Below are positions 7,383 through 13,716 of a stretch of DNA of 14,552 bases, one piece after another. The stretch comes from SOIA01 sp050116035 (GTDB taxonomy: Bacteria > Acidobacteriota > Aminicenantia > Aminicenantales > Aminicenantaceae). The stretch spans positions 1 to 14,552 of the forward strand of contig JASFPJ010000052.1 of the NCBI GenBank assembly GCA_050116035.1, given 5' to 3'. The position numbers and the translations under genes were made by a program. Positions within the stretch are counted from its first letter, which is position 1; each line of letters starts with the position of its first letter. The notes beneath the pieces were generated by a model. The model was not told where the DNA came from and made no database searches. It was given only the letters and a program-made list of their open reading frames with translations.

Positions 7383-8696
7383 TTAAGTTGAAGAGGTGGC
7401 ATCTTGGGGAACGTCCCCATATTTTTTTATTGCACCGACTAGAAAGAGAGAGCCAGCGACAACCACACATCCCCCCGAACCTGCCTTGCGAATGGCCCGT
7501 TTTAAAGCCCTTAAGGGATCCGGCTCCTTAATTATCCGGTCCCGATATCCAGGAGTTTTTGTTTCGATATCAACAGGCGAGGCCGCTTTGAAATAGGGAA
7601 ACCGCGTGAGGATGACTTTATCTGCCAGAGGGAAAAGTATATCCGCGATCTTTTCGATCTCCTTATCCCGCATCACGGCAAAAACAAGGATTAGAGGAGA
7701 AGGCAGAAAATCCTCGATATATTTCTTTAAACTCAGAACTCCCTCCACGTTGTGAGCTCCATCAAAAATGATGAACGGCTCTCGAGACACCTCTTCCAAA
7801 CGACCTTCCCATTTGGTATTTTCAATTCCTTCGATAATCTTATTCTTTTTCAATTCTCTCCATCTTATTGAAAGCTGCTCGCAGGTAGCAATGGCCACCA
7901 CCGCATTTCTTCCCTGGTGTTCTCCCTTAAGGGAGGGTGTAAAAACGTATTCTTCTCCATCCGACCGATAGATAAAAGAGTGCTCTTTTTCTCTTTTTTG
8001 AATGGAGAAACAGCCTCCCCTCTCGAATACCCCAAGAAAAGGAGCTTTGAGTTCTTCAGCTCTACTCTTTATTGTCTCATAAGCTTCAATCTCTTCAACT
8101 CCGCAAACAACAGGAACACCAGATTTCACAATCCCTGCCTTCTCAAAGGCAATTTGGCTCAAATTCTCTCCCAAGAATTTCTGATGTTCTCCAGAAATCG
8201 TCGTGATAACCGAAACACACGGCTCCACAACGTTAGTCGCATCAAATCTTCCCCCCATCCCCACTTCCAAAACAGCTATGTCTGCCTTCTGTTCCCAAAA
8301 GTAAAGGAACGCCATGCAAGTGAGAAACTCAAAATATGTGGGAGGAGACAGCAATTTCTTTGACGCAATCAATTCCTCGATTCTTGTCTTGAGCTCTGAG
8401 AGTATCCTGCAGAAATCCCGAGAAGAAATCAGCCGATCGCCGATTCGAATTCTCTCTTCGGGTTTGACCAGATGGGGAGAGGTGAAAAGTCCAGCTCGCA
8501 AGCCATGGCCGGTCAAGATCTGAGTGAGCATGGCACAGACCGAGCCTTTCCCGTTCGTGCCAGCAACCAACACAGAAGGGTATTTCTGATGAGGATTGTT
8601 GAAGGAAGAGAGAATCGCCCGGACGTTATCCAGGCCGAACTTAATGCCTAAATTCTGGACCTTTTCAAGATATTTCAGGCATTGTTCGTATTTCAT
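7383..8696 (-). CDS. folC: Bifunctional folylpolyglutamate synthase / dihydrofolate synthase
   Basis: An ATP-dependent Mur-ligase-family enzyme that adds glutamate to dihydropteroate and folates. The P-loop GTNGKGS lies at residues 46-52. Next come TSPHLVKPEERI, the metal/ATP region LEVGMGGRFDATNVV, the family segment LSQIAFEKAGIVKSG, and the C-terminal domain motif FDGAHN. The length of 437 aa is normal. The ATG overlaps the accD stop as ATGA, so the two genes are translationally coupled. The last 12 or so residues (YGDVPQDATSST) are encoded by a REP-like palindrome and its flank and are unlikely to be ancestral. Whether this enzyme has both activities cannot be judged from sequence alone. 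Confidence 0.95.
   Translation of the reverse strand: MKYEQCLKYLEKVQNLGIKFGLDNVRAILSSFNNPHQKYPSVLVAGTNGKGSVCAMLTQILTGHGLRAGLFTSPHLVKPEERIRIGDRLISSRDFCRILSELKTRIEELIASKKLLSPPTYFEFLTCMAFLYFWEQKADIAVLEVGMGGRFDATNVVEPCVSVITTISGEHQKFLGENLSQIAFEKAGIVKSGVPVVCGVEEIEAYETIKSRAEELKAPFLGVFERGGCFSIQKREKEHSFIYRSDGEEYVFTPSLKGEHQGRNAVVAIATCEQLSIRWRELKKNKIIEGIENTKWEGRLEEVSREPFIIFDGAHNVEGVLSLKKYIEDFLPSPLILVFAVMRDKEIEKIADILFPLADKVILTRFPYFKAASPVDIETKTPGYRDRIIKEPDPLRALKRAIRKAGSGGCVVVAGSLFLVGAIKKYGDVPQDATSST
7405..7419. repeat. REP-like palindrome, inverted copy, inside the 3' end of folC
   Basis: TGGGGAACGTCCCCA is the exact reverse complement of the 15-nt core at 7306-7320. The adjacent GGTGGCATC (7395-7403) recurs near 10247. 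This copy lies within the folC reading frame and encodes part of its C-terminal tail. Confidence 0.65.
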
Positions 8697-9484
8697 TCAG
8701 GACGATTAAGGAAGAGGCGTAAAGCTCTTATCAAATAAGAGCGCAGATCTTTCCTCTCAACTACATCATCGAGCATCCCATGCTGGAGGAGAAATTCTGA
8801 CCGCTGGAAACCTTTGGGCAGCTTCTCTTTAATCGTCTGCTCGATGACTCGCGGGCCAGCGAATCCGATAAGAGCGTTTGGCTCAGCAATGTTTATGTCG
8901 CCCAGCATGGCAAAGCTTGCAGTCACGCCGCCTGTTGTCGGATCAACAAGCACAGAAATGAACGGAAGCCTTGCCTTATCCAACAGGGCAATCGCAGAGC
9001 TGGTTTTCATGAGCTGCATTAAAGAATACACACCTTCCTGCATTCTCGCTCCTCCAGAACAGGAAACGATAATGAGAGGCAGCCTTTCTTCCAAAGCTAA
9101 CTCCACAGCTCTCGTGATCTTTTCCCCGACAACAGAGCCCATACTTCCTCCCATGAAATTAAAGTCCAGTGCAGCAATAACAACATCCAACCCTCCCATC
9201 TTTCCTTTAGCATACAACACAGCATCCTGGAGAGAAGTCTTCTTCTTGTTCTCTTCAAGCCTCTTGGAGTATTTCTTGCTATCCACAAACTGAAGTGGGT
9301 CTTCAGGGGAGACGTCCTGATCAACCAGTGCATACTGCCCCTCATCGAAAAAAAGGTTCAGACGCTCAACGGCCGTTAACCTGAAGTGAAAATTGCAGGC
9401 AGGACAGACTAGTTTGTTATCAATAATATCCTGTTTATACAGAATCCGACGGCAGTTGTTGCACCGCGTCCACAAATGTTCCAT
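8693..9484 (-). CDS. accD: Acetyl-CoA carboxylase carboxyltransferase beta subunit
   Basis: Beta half of the carboxyltransferase that moves CO2 from carboxybiotin to acetyl-CoA, the first step of fatty acid synthesis. A four-cysteine zinc ribbon is complete (C8, C11, C27, C30). The crotonase-like core contains FMGGSMGSVVGEKI, SCSGGARMQEG, DPTTGGVTASFAMLGD and GFAGPRVIEQTI, which form the CoA/biotin site. At 263 aa it is slightly shorter than usual because the variable leader before the zinc ribbon is nearly absent. The ATG at 9484 is secure, since an in-frame TAG lies three codons upstream. The partner accA is not in the window. folC follows with a 4-nt overlap. Confidence 0.97.
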   Translation of the reverse strand: MEHLWTRCNNCRRILYKQDIIDNKLVCPACNFHFRLTAVERLNLFFDEGQYALVDQDVSPEDPLQFVDSKKYSKRLEENKKKTSLQDAVLYAKGKMGGLDVVIAALDFNFMGGSMGSVVGEKITRAVELALEERLPLIIVSCSGGARMQEGVYSLMQLMKTSSAIALLDKARLPFISVLVDPTTGGVTASFAMLGDINIAEPNALIGFAGPRVIEQTIKEKLPKGFQRSEFLLQHGMLDDVVERKDLRSYLIRALRLFLNRPE

Positions 9485-9513
9485 TGTTCTCTACGAAAAA
9501 TTAGTCTGAATCA

Positions 9514-9543
9514 TACATAAAATCAGTCAGCCTCATTTCTCAA
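9514..9543 (-). promoter_or_regulatory. Weak candidate promoter for accD-folC
   Basis: On the minus strand TTGAGA (9538-9543) and TATGTA (9514-9519) are 18 nt apart, 29 nt before the accD start. Both are imperfect. The 118-nt gap to the response regulator gene shows no terminator hairpin, so cotranscription with that gene is also possible. Confidence 0.2.
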
Positions 9544-9602
9544 TTTCGGAAACTTCAACTCCCGAACAACCCAGGTTCATTTTATACAATCTTCTCTGAA
9601 AA

Positions 9603-10091
9603 TTACTCTTTTTTATCTGAAGGAGGTTTTTTCTTCAGCCTCTCGGCAAGGCCTTCAATCACTGATTTGGCTTCTGGAAGATCCGGGAGATCCGGAATCT
9701 CTTCTTCTACATCAGATTCATCCTGGAAATGACTCATAACCTCATTCATCAATTTTTTTGTATCTAAAGGTTTCTCAAAATAACCCGAAGCGCCAAAGTT
9801 GCGCATCGCTTCATTCCTGTACTGATGCCCCTTATACACTCCAGTCACAATTATCACAGGAACACTTCCCTTGCTCTCTTTGACAATTTTTTGAGTCAGG
9901 TCAAAACCATGAAGCTTTGGCAGCATGGCCTCAAGGATAACCAGATCCGGTTTCTCAGTTTGAAACTTCTCGAGGGCCGCGGCACCATCTCTCGCTTTAA
10001 CAATCTGGATGTTATGGTTCTTAAAGAGCTCAGCCAAAGATTCCAGGCTCTTTATGTCAAAATCAACAATCAGAATCTTCTTCTCCGCCAT
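9603..10091 (-). CDS. Single-domain response regulator with atypical (Glu) phosphoacceptor site
   Basis: A 162-aa protein made of one receiver domain (residues about 4-120) and a charged, proline-containing tail (about 121-162) that looks disordered; there is no DNA-binding or enzymatic output domain. The fold is clear: KKILIVDFD at the first strand, PDLVILEAMLPKLHGFD around strand 3, VPVIIVTG with T83, and GYFEKPLD with K107. The phosphoacceptor position, normally Asp, is Glu (E54, codon GAG). The acidic pair reads D10-F11 instead of two acids, with D12 following. Switch residues T83 and K107 are kept. It may therefore be a pseudo-receiver locked in an active-like state, or it may signal by protein contact without phosphorylation. 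No histidine kinase is nearby. A strong promoter precedes it. Confidence 0.88.
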   Translation of the reverse strand: MAEKKILIVDFDIKSLESLAELFKNHNIQIVKARDGAAALEKFQTEKPDLVILEAMLPKLHGFDLTQKIVKESKGSVPVIIVTGVYKGHQYRNEAMRNFGASGYFEKPLDTKKLMNEVMSHFQDESDVEEEIPDLPDLPEAKSVIEGLAERLKKKPPSDKKE

Positions 10092-10108
10092 AGTATTATC
10101 CGCCAGAA

Positions 10109-10137
10109 ATTCTAAAATAAACCTGGAGGATTGTCAA
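10109..10137 (-). promoter_or_regulatory. Strong sigma70-type promoter of the response regulator gene
   Basis: On the minus strand a perfect TTGACA (10132-10137) and TAGAAT (10109-10114) are separated by exactly 17 nt. Only 17 nt separate the -10 box from the ATG at 10091, so the leader should be about 10 nt, with no room for a standard ribosome binding site. A CCTGG/CCAGG inverted pair (10122-10126 and 10144-10148) brackets the -35 box and could be an operator, although five-base arms are weak evidence. Confidence 0.72.
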
Positions 10138-10245
10138 TTTTCGCCAGGAGATACAAGAAAAGGAGGTTCCCTAAACAAACACACTCCATCAATTTGATCT
10201 GATAACGATAAAACTGAATGGCTTGAATCGAGCAACTTATAAAAA

Positions 10246-10271
10246 GGGTGGCATCCCGGGGGAACATTCCT
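10246..10271. repeat. Diverged REP-like sequence between the aldo/keto reductase and response regulator genes
   Basis: GGTGGCATC followed by CCGGGGGAACATTCC matches the arrangement at 7395-7415 (GGTGGCATC, TTGGGGAACGTCCCC), with one indel and a few changes. It lies in the 218-nt gap after the reductase gene, about 40 nt beyond its stop. The copy is degenerate and its palindrome is mostly lost. Confidence 0.45.
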
Positions 10272-10309
10272 GGTGCTCGTTTTCTCTGTAATACAAGATA
10301 TAATCATTA

Positions 10310-11653
10310 CTATGAAAGCGTGAGGGTTTTATGGGCTATCATCAATAATCCCTGGATAGGAACACCATAAGGGCACGACTGCTCACAGTATCCACTACAA
10401 TTATCACAACGAGCGGCTCTTCCCGCTTCCAGTTGTCTGTACTTCACCATTGCGGTCTTCTCCCGGCCCTGTCCCATAAAATAATGATTATAGCGCATGA
10501 TGGTGTTTACAGGGACTCCATAGGGACACCGGCTCTCGCACTTGCCACAGGCGTGGCGGCAGTAAAATTCCCCAAAAGTGGCCTCATAGGCAGCAAGAAT
10601 TTTTTTCTCTGCGGATTTCAGTTTGGTTCCGGATAAAGCCACATAAGCTTCCAGGTCATCGTAATTCTTTATGGTTGGGCAGGCTGTGCTGACGTAAGGA
10701 TGACTGAGAACAAACTTGATGGCCGCATCCCGAATTTCGTTATAATTGGTCAGGTTGTATTCATTCTTGAAAGCTTCTGCTTGATCTGCTCGGGTTTTTA
10801 GTCTTGAAATGAGGGTTTCGAGCCTCTCGGGAACTTCTCTCCCTGATTCCTTCATTTCATCGGCCCTTTCTTTCATCTCCAGATAATTCAAAACAGGGTT
10901 TGTTTTCATGATTGTCGTCCCAACATTTTTCTCCTTGTACGCTTTAAGGATATTCTCTCCCATTTCTCTCTGAATGAAATTATAGACAAGCAAAGCCACA
11001 TCAAATCGTCCGTCCTCAGCTGCGGACATATGAACCTTCTCCATTGTCTCAGGAACATCACCCCATTGTGAACCATGGTTGGAGAGTCCGCAGAACCGGA
11101 CCCGGCCCTCTGCCTTGAGTTCGCGTATAGCCTCGTGGAATCCCTCAGTTTTCAAATCTTCAACCGTTGAAGGCATATGAATCATCAGGCAGTCGATGGT
11201 GTCGGTCTGGAGCCTTTCCAGGCATCTGCGCGCCCGTCCGATATATGACTCCTTTGTTCTATTCCTTCCCAGTGTCAGCTTTGTAGACAAAAAGAAAGAT
11301 TTTCGGTCCCGGTTTTTTATAACACTGCCGATAGTCTTCTCAACCCCTCCTCTCATGTAACCTTCTGCTGTGTCGATGTAGTTGATGCCTGCATCTAAAA
11401 CTGCCTCTAACAAAGCCGGATCGTTCAGTTCACCGCTTCCGAGTCCTATATCAGAGACTTTGAACCCCGTACGCCCTAAGGTCCTGAATTCTCTAATCTT
11501 GAGCGTATCGCTGGCGAGTGACGATTTTGAATCAAAAAGCATCTCTCCGCGTGACAATCCTGCGCCCACAAGGACTGCCAGAGAGCCACCTAAAAATCCT
11601 CGGCGGCTCATCCTTTCCCGACGAATTTCAATATTTTCTTGCTTATTCTTCAT
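10310..11653 (-). CDS. Tat-exported aldo/keto reductase with two C-terminal four-cysteine Fe-S motifs
   Basis: A 447-aa protein. Residues 16-35 (SRRGFLGGSLAVLVGAGLS) form a twin-arginine signal, so the folded, cofactor-loaded enzyme is probably exported. Residues 54-320 are an aldo/keto reductase barrel starting with REFRTLGRTGFKVSDIGLG. The catalytic tetrad is present as D94, Y99 (NYIDTAEGY), K125 and H159. The C-terminal part holds two clusters, C365-x3-C-x2-C-x3-CP and C416-x2-C-x3-C-x3-CP, each followed by YGVP, as in [4Fe-4S] ferredoxin-like extensions. The substrate is unknown; an oxidoreductase of the periplasm or outer membrane side is inferred. The ATG at 11653 has AAAGGAG four bases upstream and a promoter further out. 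Both flanking genes are separated by more than 200 nt, so it is probably monocistronic. Confidence 0.9.
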   Translation of the reverse strand: MKNKQENIEIRRERMSRRGFLGGSLAVLVGAGLSRGEMLFDSKSSLASDTLKIREFRTLGRTGFKVSDIGLGSGELNDPALLEAVLDAGINYIDTAEGYMRGGVEKTIGSVIKNRDRKSFFLSTKLTLGRNRTKESYIGRARRCLERLQTDTIDCLMIHMPSTVEDLKTEGFHEAIRELKAEGRVRFCGLSNHGSQWGDVPETMEKVHMSAAEDGRFDVALLVYNFIQREMGENILKAYKEKNVGTTIMKTNPVLNYLEMKERADEMKESGREVPERLETLISRLKTRADQAEAFKNEYNLTNYNEIRDAAIKFVLSHPYVSTACPTIKNYDDLEAYVALSGTKLKSAEKKILAAYEATFGEFYCRHACGKCESRCPYGVPVNTIMRYNHYFMGQGREKTAMVKYRQLEAGRAARCDNCSGYCEQSCPYGVPIQGLLMIAHKTLTLS

Positions 11654-11724
11654 GCTGCTCCTTTCAGAGAAGATTTTTTTTCAAAGCCATTACCGGGAAA
11701 TTCTATAATATATATAGGTTTTCC

Positions 11725-11753
11725 ATGCTACTTTTTTAAATCACCAAGGTCAA
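11725..11753 (-). promoter_or_regulatory. Candidate sigma70-type promoter of the aldo/keto reductase gene
   Basis: On the minus strand TTGACC (11748-11753) and TAGCAT (11725-11730) are 17 nt apart, which would give a leader of about 65 nt. A TATATATATTATAG tract just downstream could provide an alternative -10 region. Confidence 0.45.
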
Positions 11754-11944
11754 GAGAAACTTAGTTCATCTCCTCAGAAGTCAGAACAAAACACAAGCAT
11801 AAAGATGTATGAGTTTATTCATCCCTTGAGCGGAAGAACGTTCAGCAGGGCTGGATCAAGAATAAAATTAGAGAGAGGGATAAATTATCTCAGCCGGGCA
11901 CTCGAGAGTGTCAACAAAGAGATAATGATAAGTCTATGCCAGGT

Positions 11945-11979
11945 AAAAAAAAGGGGGAGAACTCTGTTGTTCTCCCCCT
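11945..11979 (-). terminator. Rho-independent terminator of the sigma/anti-sigma/DUF4097 operon
   Basis: On the minus strand an 11-bp GC-rich stem (11969-11979 with 11952-11962, arms AGGGGGAGAAC and complement) with a 6-nt loop is followed by a run of eight T residues (11945-11952). It lies 21 nt after the DUF4097 stop codon. Confidence 0.9.
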
Positions 11980-12000
11980 GCGGTGAAATAACTATGCTCG

Positions 12001-12972
12001 TTATTTTTTCTTCAGGTAGACATTGCCGCTAAAGGTGGTCAGTTTAACCACAGCTCCACCATTATTCACGACACCGGAAATCTTTCGCTTGCTGATTTCA
12101 CCCGAGATCTTCACTTCAAAATCGCTGTATATCCTTCCGCTGAAGGTTGTTGCCTCGAACTCAAACCCAGAATCGGACGGAATAACCATCTCTACACTGC
12201 CGCTGTGCGAATTGAGCGTGTACCTTCCATCTCTGCTTATTTTCCCTTCATAGGCGATCGTTCCACTGACTGCGTTCGCACTGACCTTGTCAGCCTCAGA
12301 AACATCTTTCAATTCAATCTTTCCTGAAACGACTGAAGCCTTAATGGATCCTCTGATTCCTTCAGCATTTATCTTTCCAGATATGGCATTTAAATAAGCA
12401 TCTCCAGTCACATCCTGAACAATGACATTTCCACTCACTGCTTCACAATCCACGCCCTTGGCGGCTTTCATGACAGTCACATTTCCGCTTACGGCTTTTA
12501 CCTTCGCTGCTCCTCCGATGGCTTCAAGGTCCACATTTCCGCTCACTGAAGTAATCTTTACAGCCGCTTTGGCTGGAATCATCAAGTTATAATTGACCGA
12601 GACATTGATTGAGTCTCTTTTCCACTCTTTTTTATTCTCAGGATATTCAGTTTTGATCTTCAGCGTATTGCCTTCTTTTTCGACGACAATCTCCACCTTG
12701 GCTGCATTCTCCTTGGCCTTGGCAGCAGTGGAGGCTTTGGAAATCTTAAGGGCATCGATCTTGACTTCGCCCTTATCCCAGGTCTTCACTTCAATGTGAC
12801 CCGAAATATTCGTTAAGTTAACCTCGCCATCCCTTGCCAAGCTGACTGTTTTAGCAAACTTCTCTTCATGCTTTTCCTTATCATTCGCAGCTCCATCGAC
12901 CAGATTCAACCCGATGAGAAACAACAGTCCAGTCAGAACTGCCATCCATTTGACTTTTTTAAAGAGTTTCAT
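12001..12972 (-). CDS. Exported DUF4097-type beta-solenoid protein (adhesin-like)
   Basis: A 323-aa protein with a signal peptide (MKLFKKVKWMAVLTGLLFLI, cleavage probably near VDGAA) and a short lysine-rich stretch. The rest is a repetitive beta structure in which S-G-x-(I/V) recurs about every 20 residues (SGHIEV, SGNVDL, SGNVTV, SGNVIV, SGKINA, SGKIEL, SGTIAY, SGSVEM, SGRIYS, SGVVNN, SGNVYL). This is the pattern of DUF4097/DUF4098 and head-domain adhesin-like proteins. The function is not known; a cell-envelope role sensed or controlled by the adjoining sigma system is inferred. The ATG at 12972 is chosen because AAGGAGG lies 6 nt upstream; a TTG six codons earlier is an inferior start. It lies 24 nt after the anti-sigma gene and ends at a terminator. 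Confidence 0.85.
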   Translation of the reverse strand: MKLFKKVKWMAVLTGLLFLIGLNLVDGAANDKEKHEEKFAKTVSLARDGEVNLTNISGHIEVKTWDKGEVKIDALKISKASTAAKAKENAAKVEIVVEKEGNTLKIKTEYPENKKEWKRDSINVSVNYNLMIPAKAAVKITSVSGNVDLEAIGGAAKVKAVSGNVTVMKAAKGVDCEAVSGNVIVQDVTGDAYLNAISGKINAEGIRGSIKASVVSGKIELKDVSEADKVSANAVSGTIAYEGKISRDGRYTLNSHSGSVEMVIPSDSGFEFEATTFSGRIYSDFEVKISGEISKRKISGVVNNGGAVVKLTTFSGNVYLKKK

Positions 12973-12996
12973 AGTAAACCTCCTTATCAAATTAGA

Positions 12997-13704
12997 CTAT
13001 ATGACTTTCCTGACTTCCTTCTTCGGAGAGGGTGGTCTCCCAATTTCCATCATCTCCTGAAGGAAATCCACTTTTTCCCTGTAGGCGGCCAGTAAGAAAT
13101 TCCTGGCATCTATATTTTCCGGCTCCTGAAGAACTATCTCGCGGCAGGCGATTATGGAAGAATCGATGATCTTGAGGTTCTTCCTGAATACTTCGGCAAC
13201 CTGTGCGGACAAATTCCCTTCCTGAGCAGAAACGGCCTCCCAGAGCGCTTTGATTGCTTTTTTATAATGCCGCTCCGCTTCATCCAGCTTCGCCAGCGTG
13301 TAACGCATGGGATCTTTCTTGCCCAGGATACCCGGCCCACTGCTGTATTTCAGCCCGATCGTTACTGCACTCGCCACAAAAACCAAAAGCAAAGCTGCGC
13401 TTAGCGCATACTTGAGTTTGGATGGGAAGAACAGATAGCCAAACCATGTTCTTTTTTGAGGATGCAAGGTCAAAACTCTCTGCTCCTCCTGTGTCAATCT
13501 TTCTCTTATTTTCAGCCAGGTCTGTTTGGAAGGAGTGACTTCTTCCAATCCCTTGGCACTTTTAGCAATTTCATGAAAATCTTCCAAAACTTTCTTGCAA
13601 TCCGCGCATGTATTCAAATGTTTTTCAAGACGGGCGCATTGCCGTCTTTTCAGGCCGTTATCGATATAATCGGAAATTAATCTTTTTGCTTTTGAGCACC
13701 TCAT
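12997..13704 (-). CDS. Membrane-anchored zinc-finger anti-sigma factor
   Basis: A 235-aa protein. The N-terminal 45 residues form a zinc-finger anti-sigma (ZAS) domain with C3, H29, C33 and C36 (the H-x3-C-x2-C signature, HLNTCADC). A linker follows, then one membrane helix (about residues 99-118, YALSAALLLVFVASAVTIGL). The extracytoplasmic part (120-235) is mostly helical and amphipathic, with Glu/Lys-rich stretches that resemble TPR-like helices and could act as a sensor. It should bind and hold the ECF sigma factor encoded just upstream until a signal releases it. The ATG is 12 nt after the sigma stop, and the ribosome binding site GAGGAG overlaps that stop region. Zinc or redox sensing is possible but not shown. 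Confidence 0.85.
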   Translation of the reverse strand: MRCSKAKRLISDYIDNGLKRRQCARLEKHLNTCADCKKVLEDFHEIAKSAKGLEEVTPSKQTWLKIRERLTQEEQRVLTLHPQKRTWFGYLFFPSKLKYALSAALLLVFVASAVTIGLKYSSGPGILGKKDPMRYTLAKLDEAERHYKKAIKALWEAVSAQEGNLSAQVAEVFRKNLKIIDSSIIACREIVLQEPENIDARNFLLAAYREKVDFLQEMMEIGRPPSPKKEVRKVI

Positions 13705-13716
13705 TCTTCTATCTCC

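Larger units (their letters stand above)
11654..12000. other. 347-bp intergenic region
   Basis: This gap between the reductase gene and the DUF4097 gene holds the reductase promoter and ribosome binding site (left part) and the DUF4097 terminator (11945-11979). Between about 11760 and 11940 I see no gene, repeat or conserved structure. A short plus-strand frame at 11805-12032 runs through the terminator and into the neighbouring gene and is not credible. Confidence 0.6.

Noticed and set aside
8814..9293. 159-aa plus-strand open frame antisense to accD
   Set aside because: It lies wholly within a well-recognised gene, has no family resemblance and no ribosome binding context; it is an antisense shadow. 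The same applies to the 149-aa frame at 4989-5438 (opposite atpA) and the 148-aa frame at 7917-8363 (opposite folC).
10243..10260. Terminator for the aldo/keto reductase (GGGATGCCACCC followed by TTTTT on the minus strand)
   Set aside because: Only three GC pairs can form in the stem; the sequence is better explained as part of the REP-like repeat.
11805..12032. 75-aa plus-strand open frame in the 347-bp gap
   Set aside because: It has no ribosome binding site, runs through the terminator stem at 11945-11979 and into the DUF4097 gene, and resembles no family I know.
12972..12990. TTG start six codons upstream for the DUF4097 gene
   Set aside because: The codons between contain the ribosome binding site AAGGAGG for the ATG at 12972, which is followed by a normal signal peptide.
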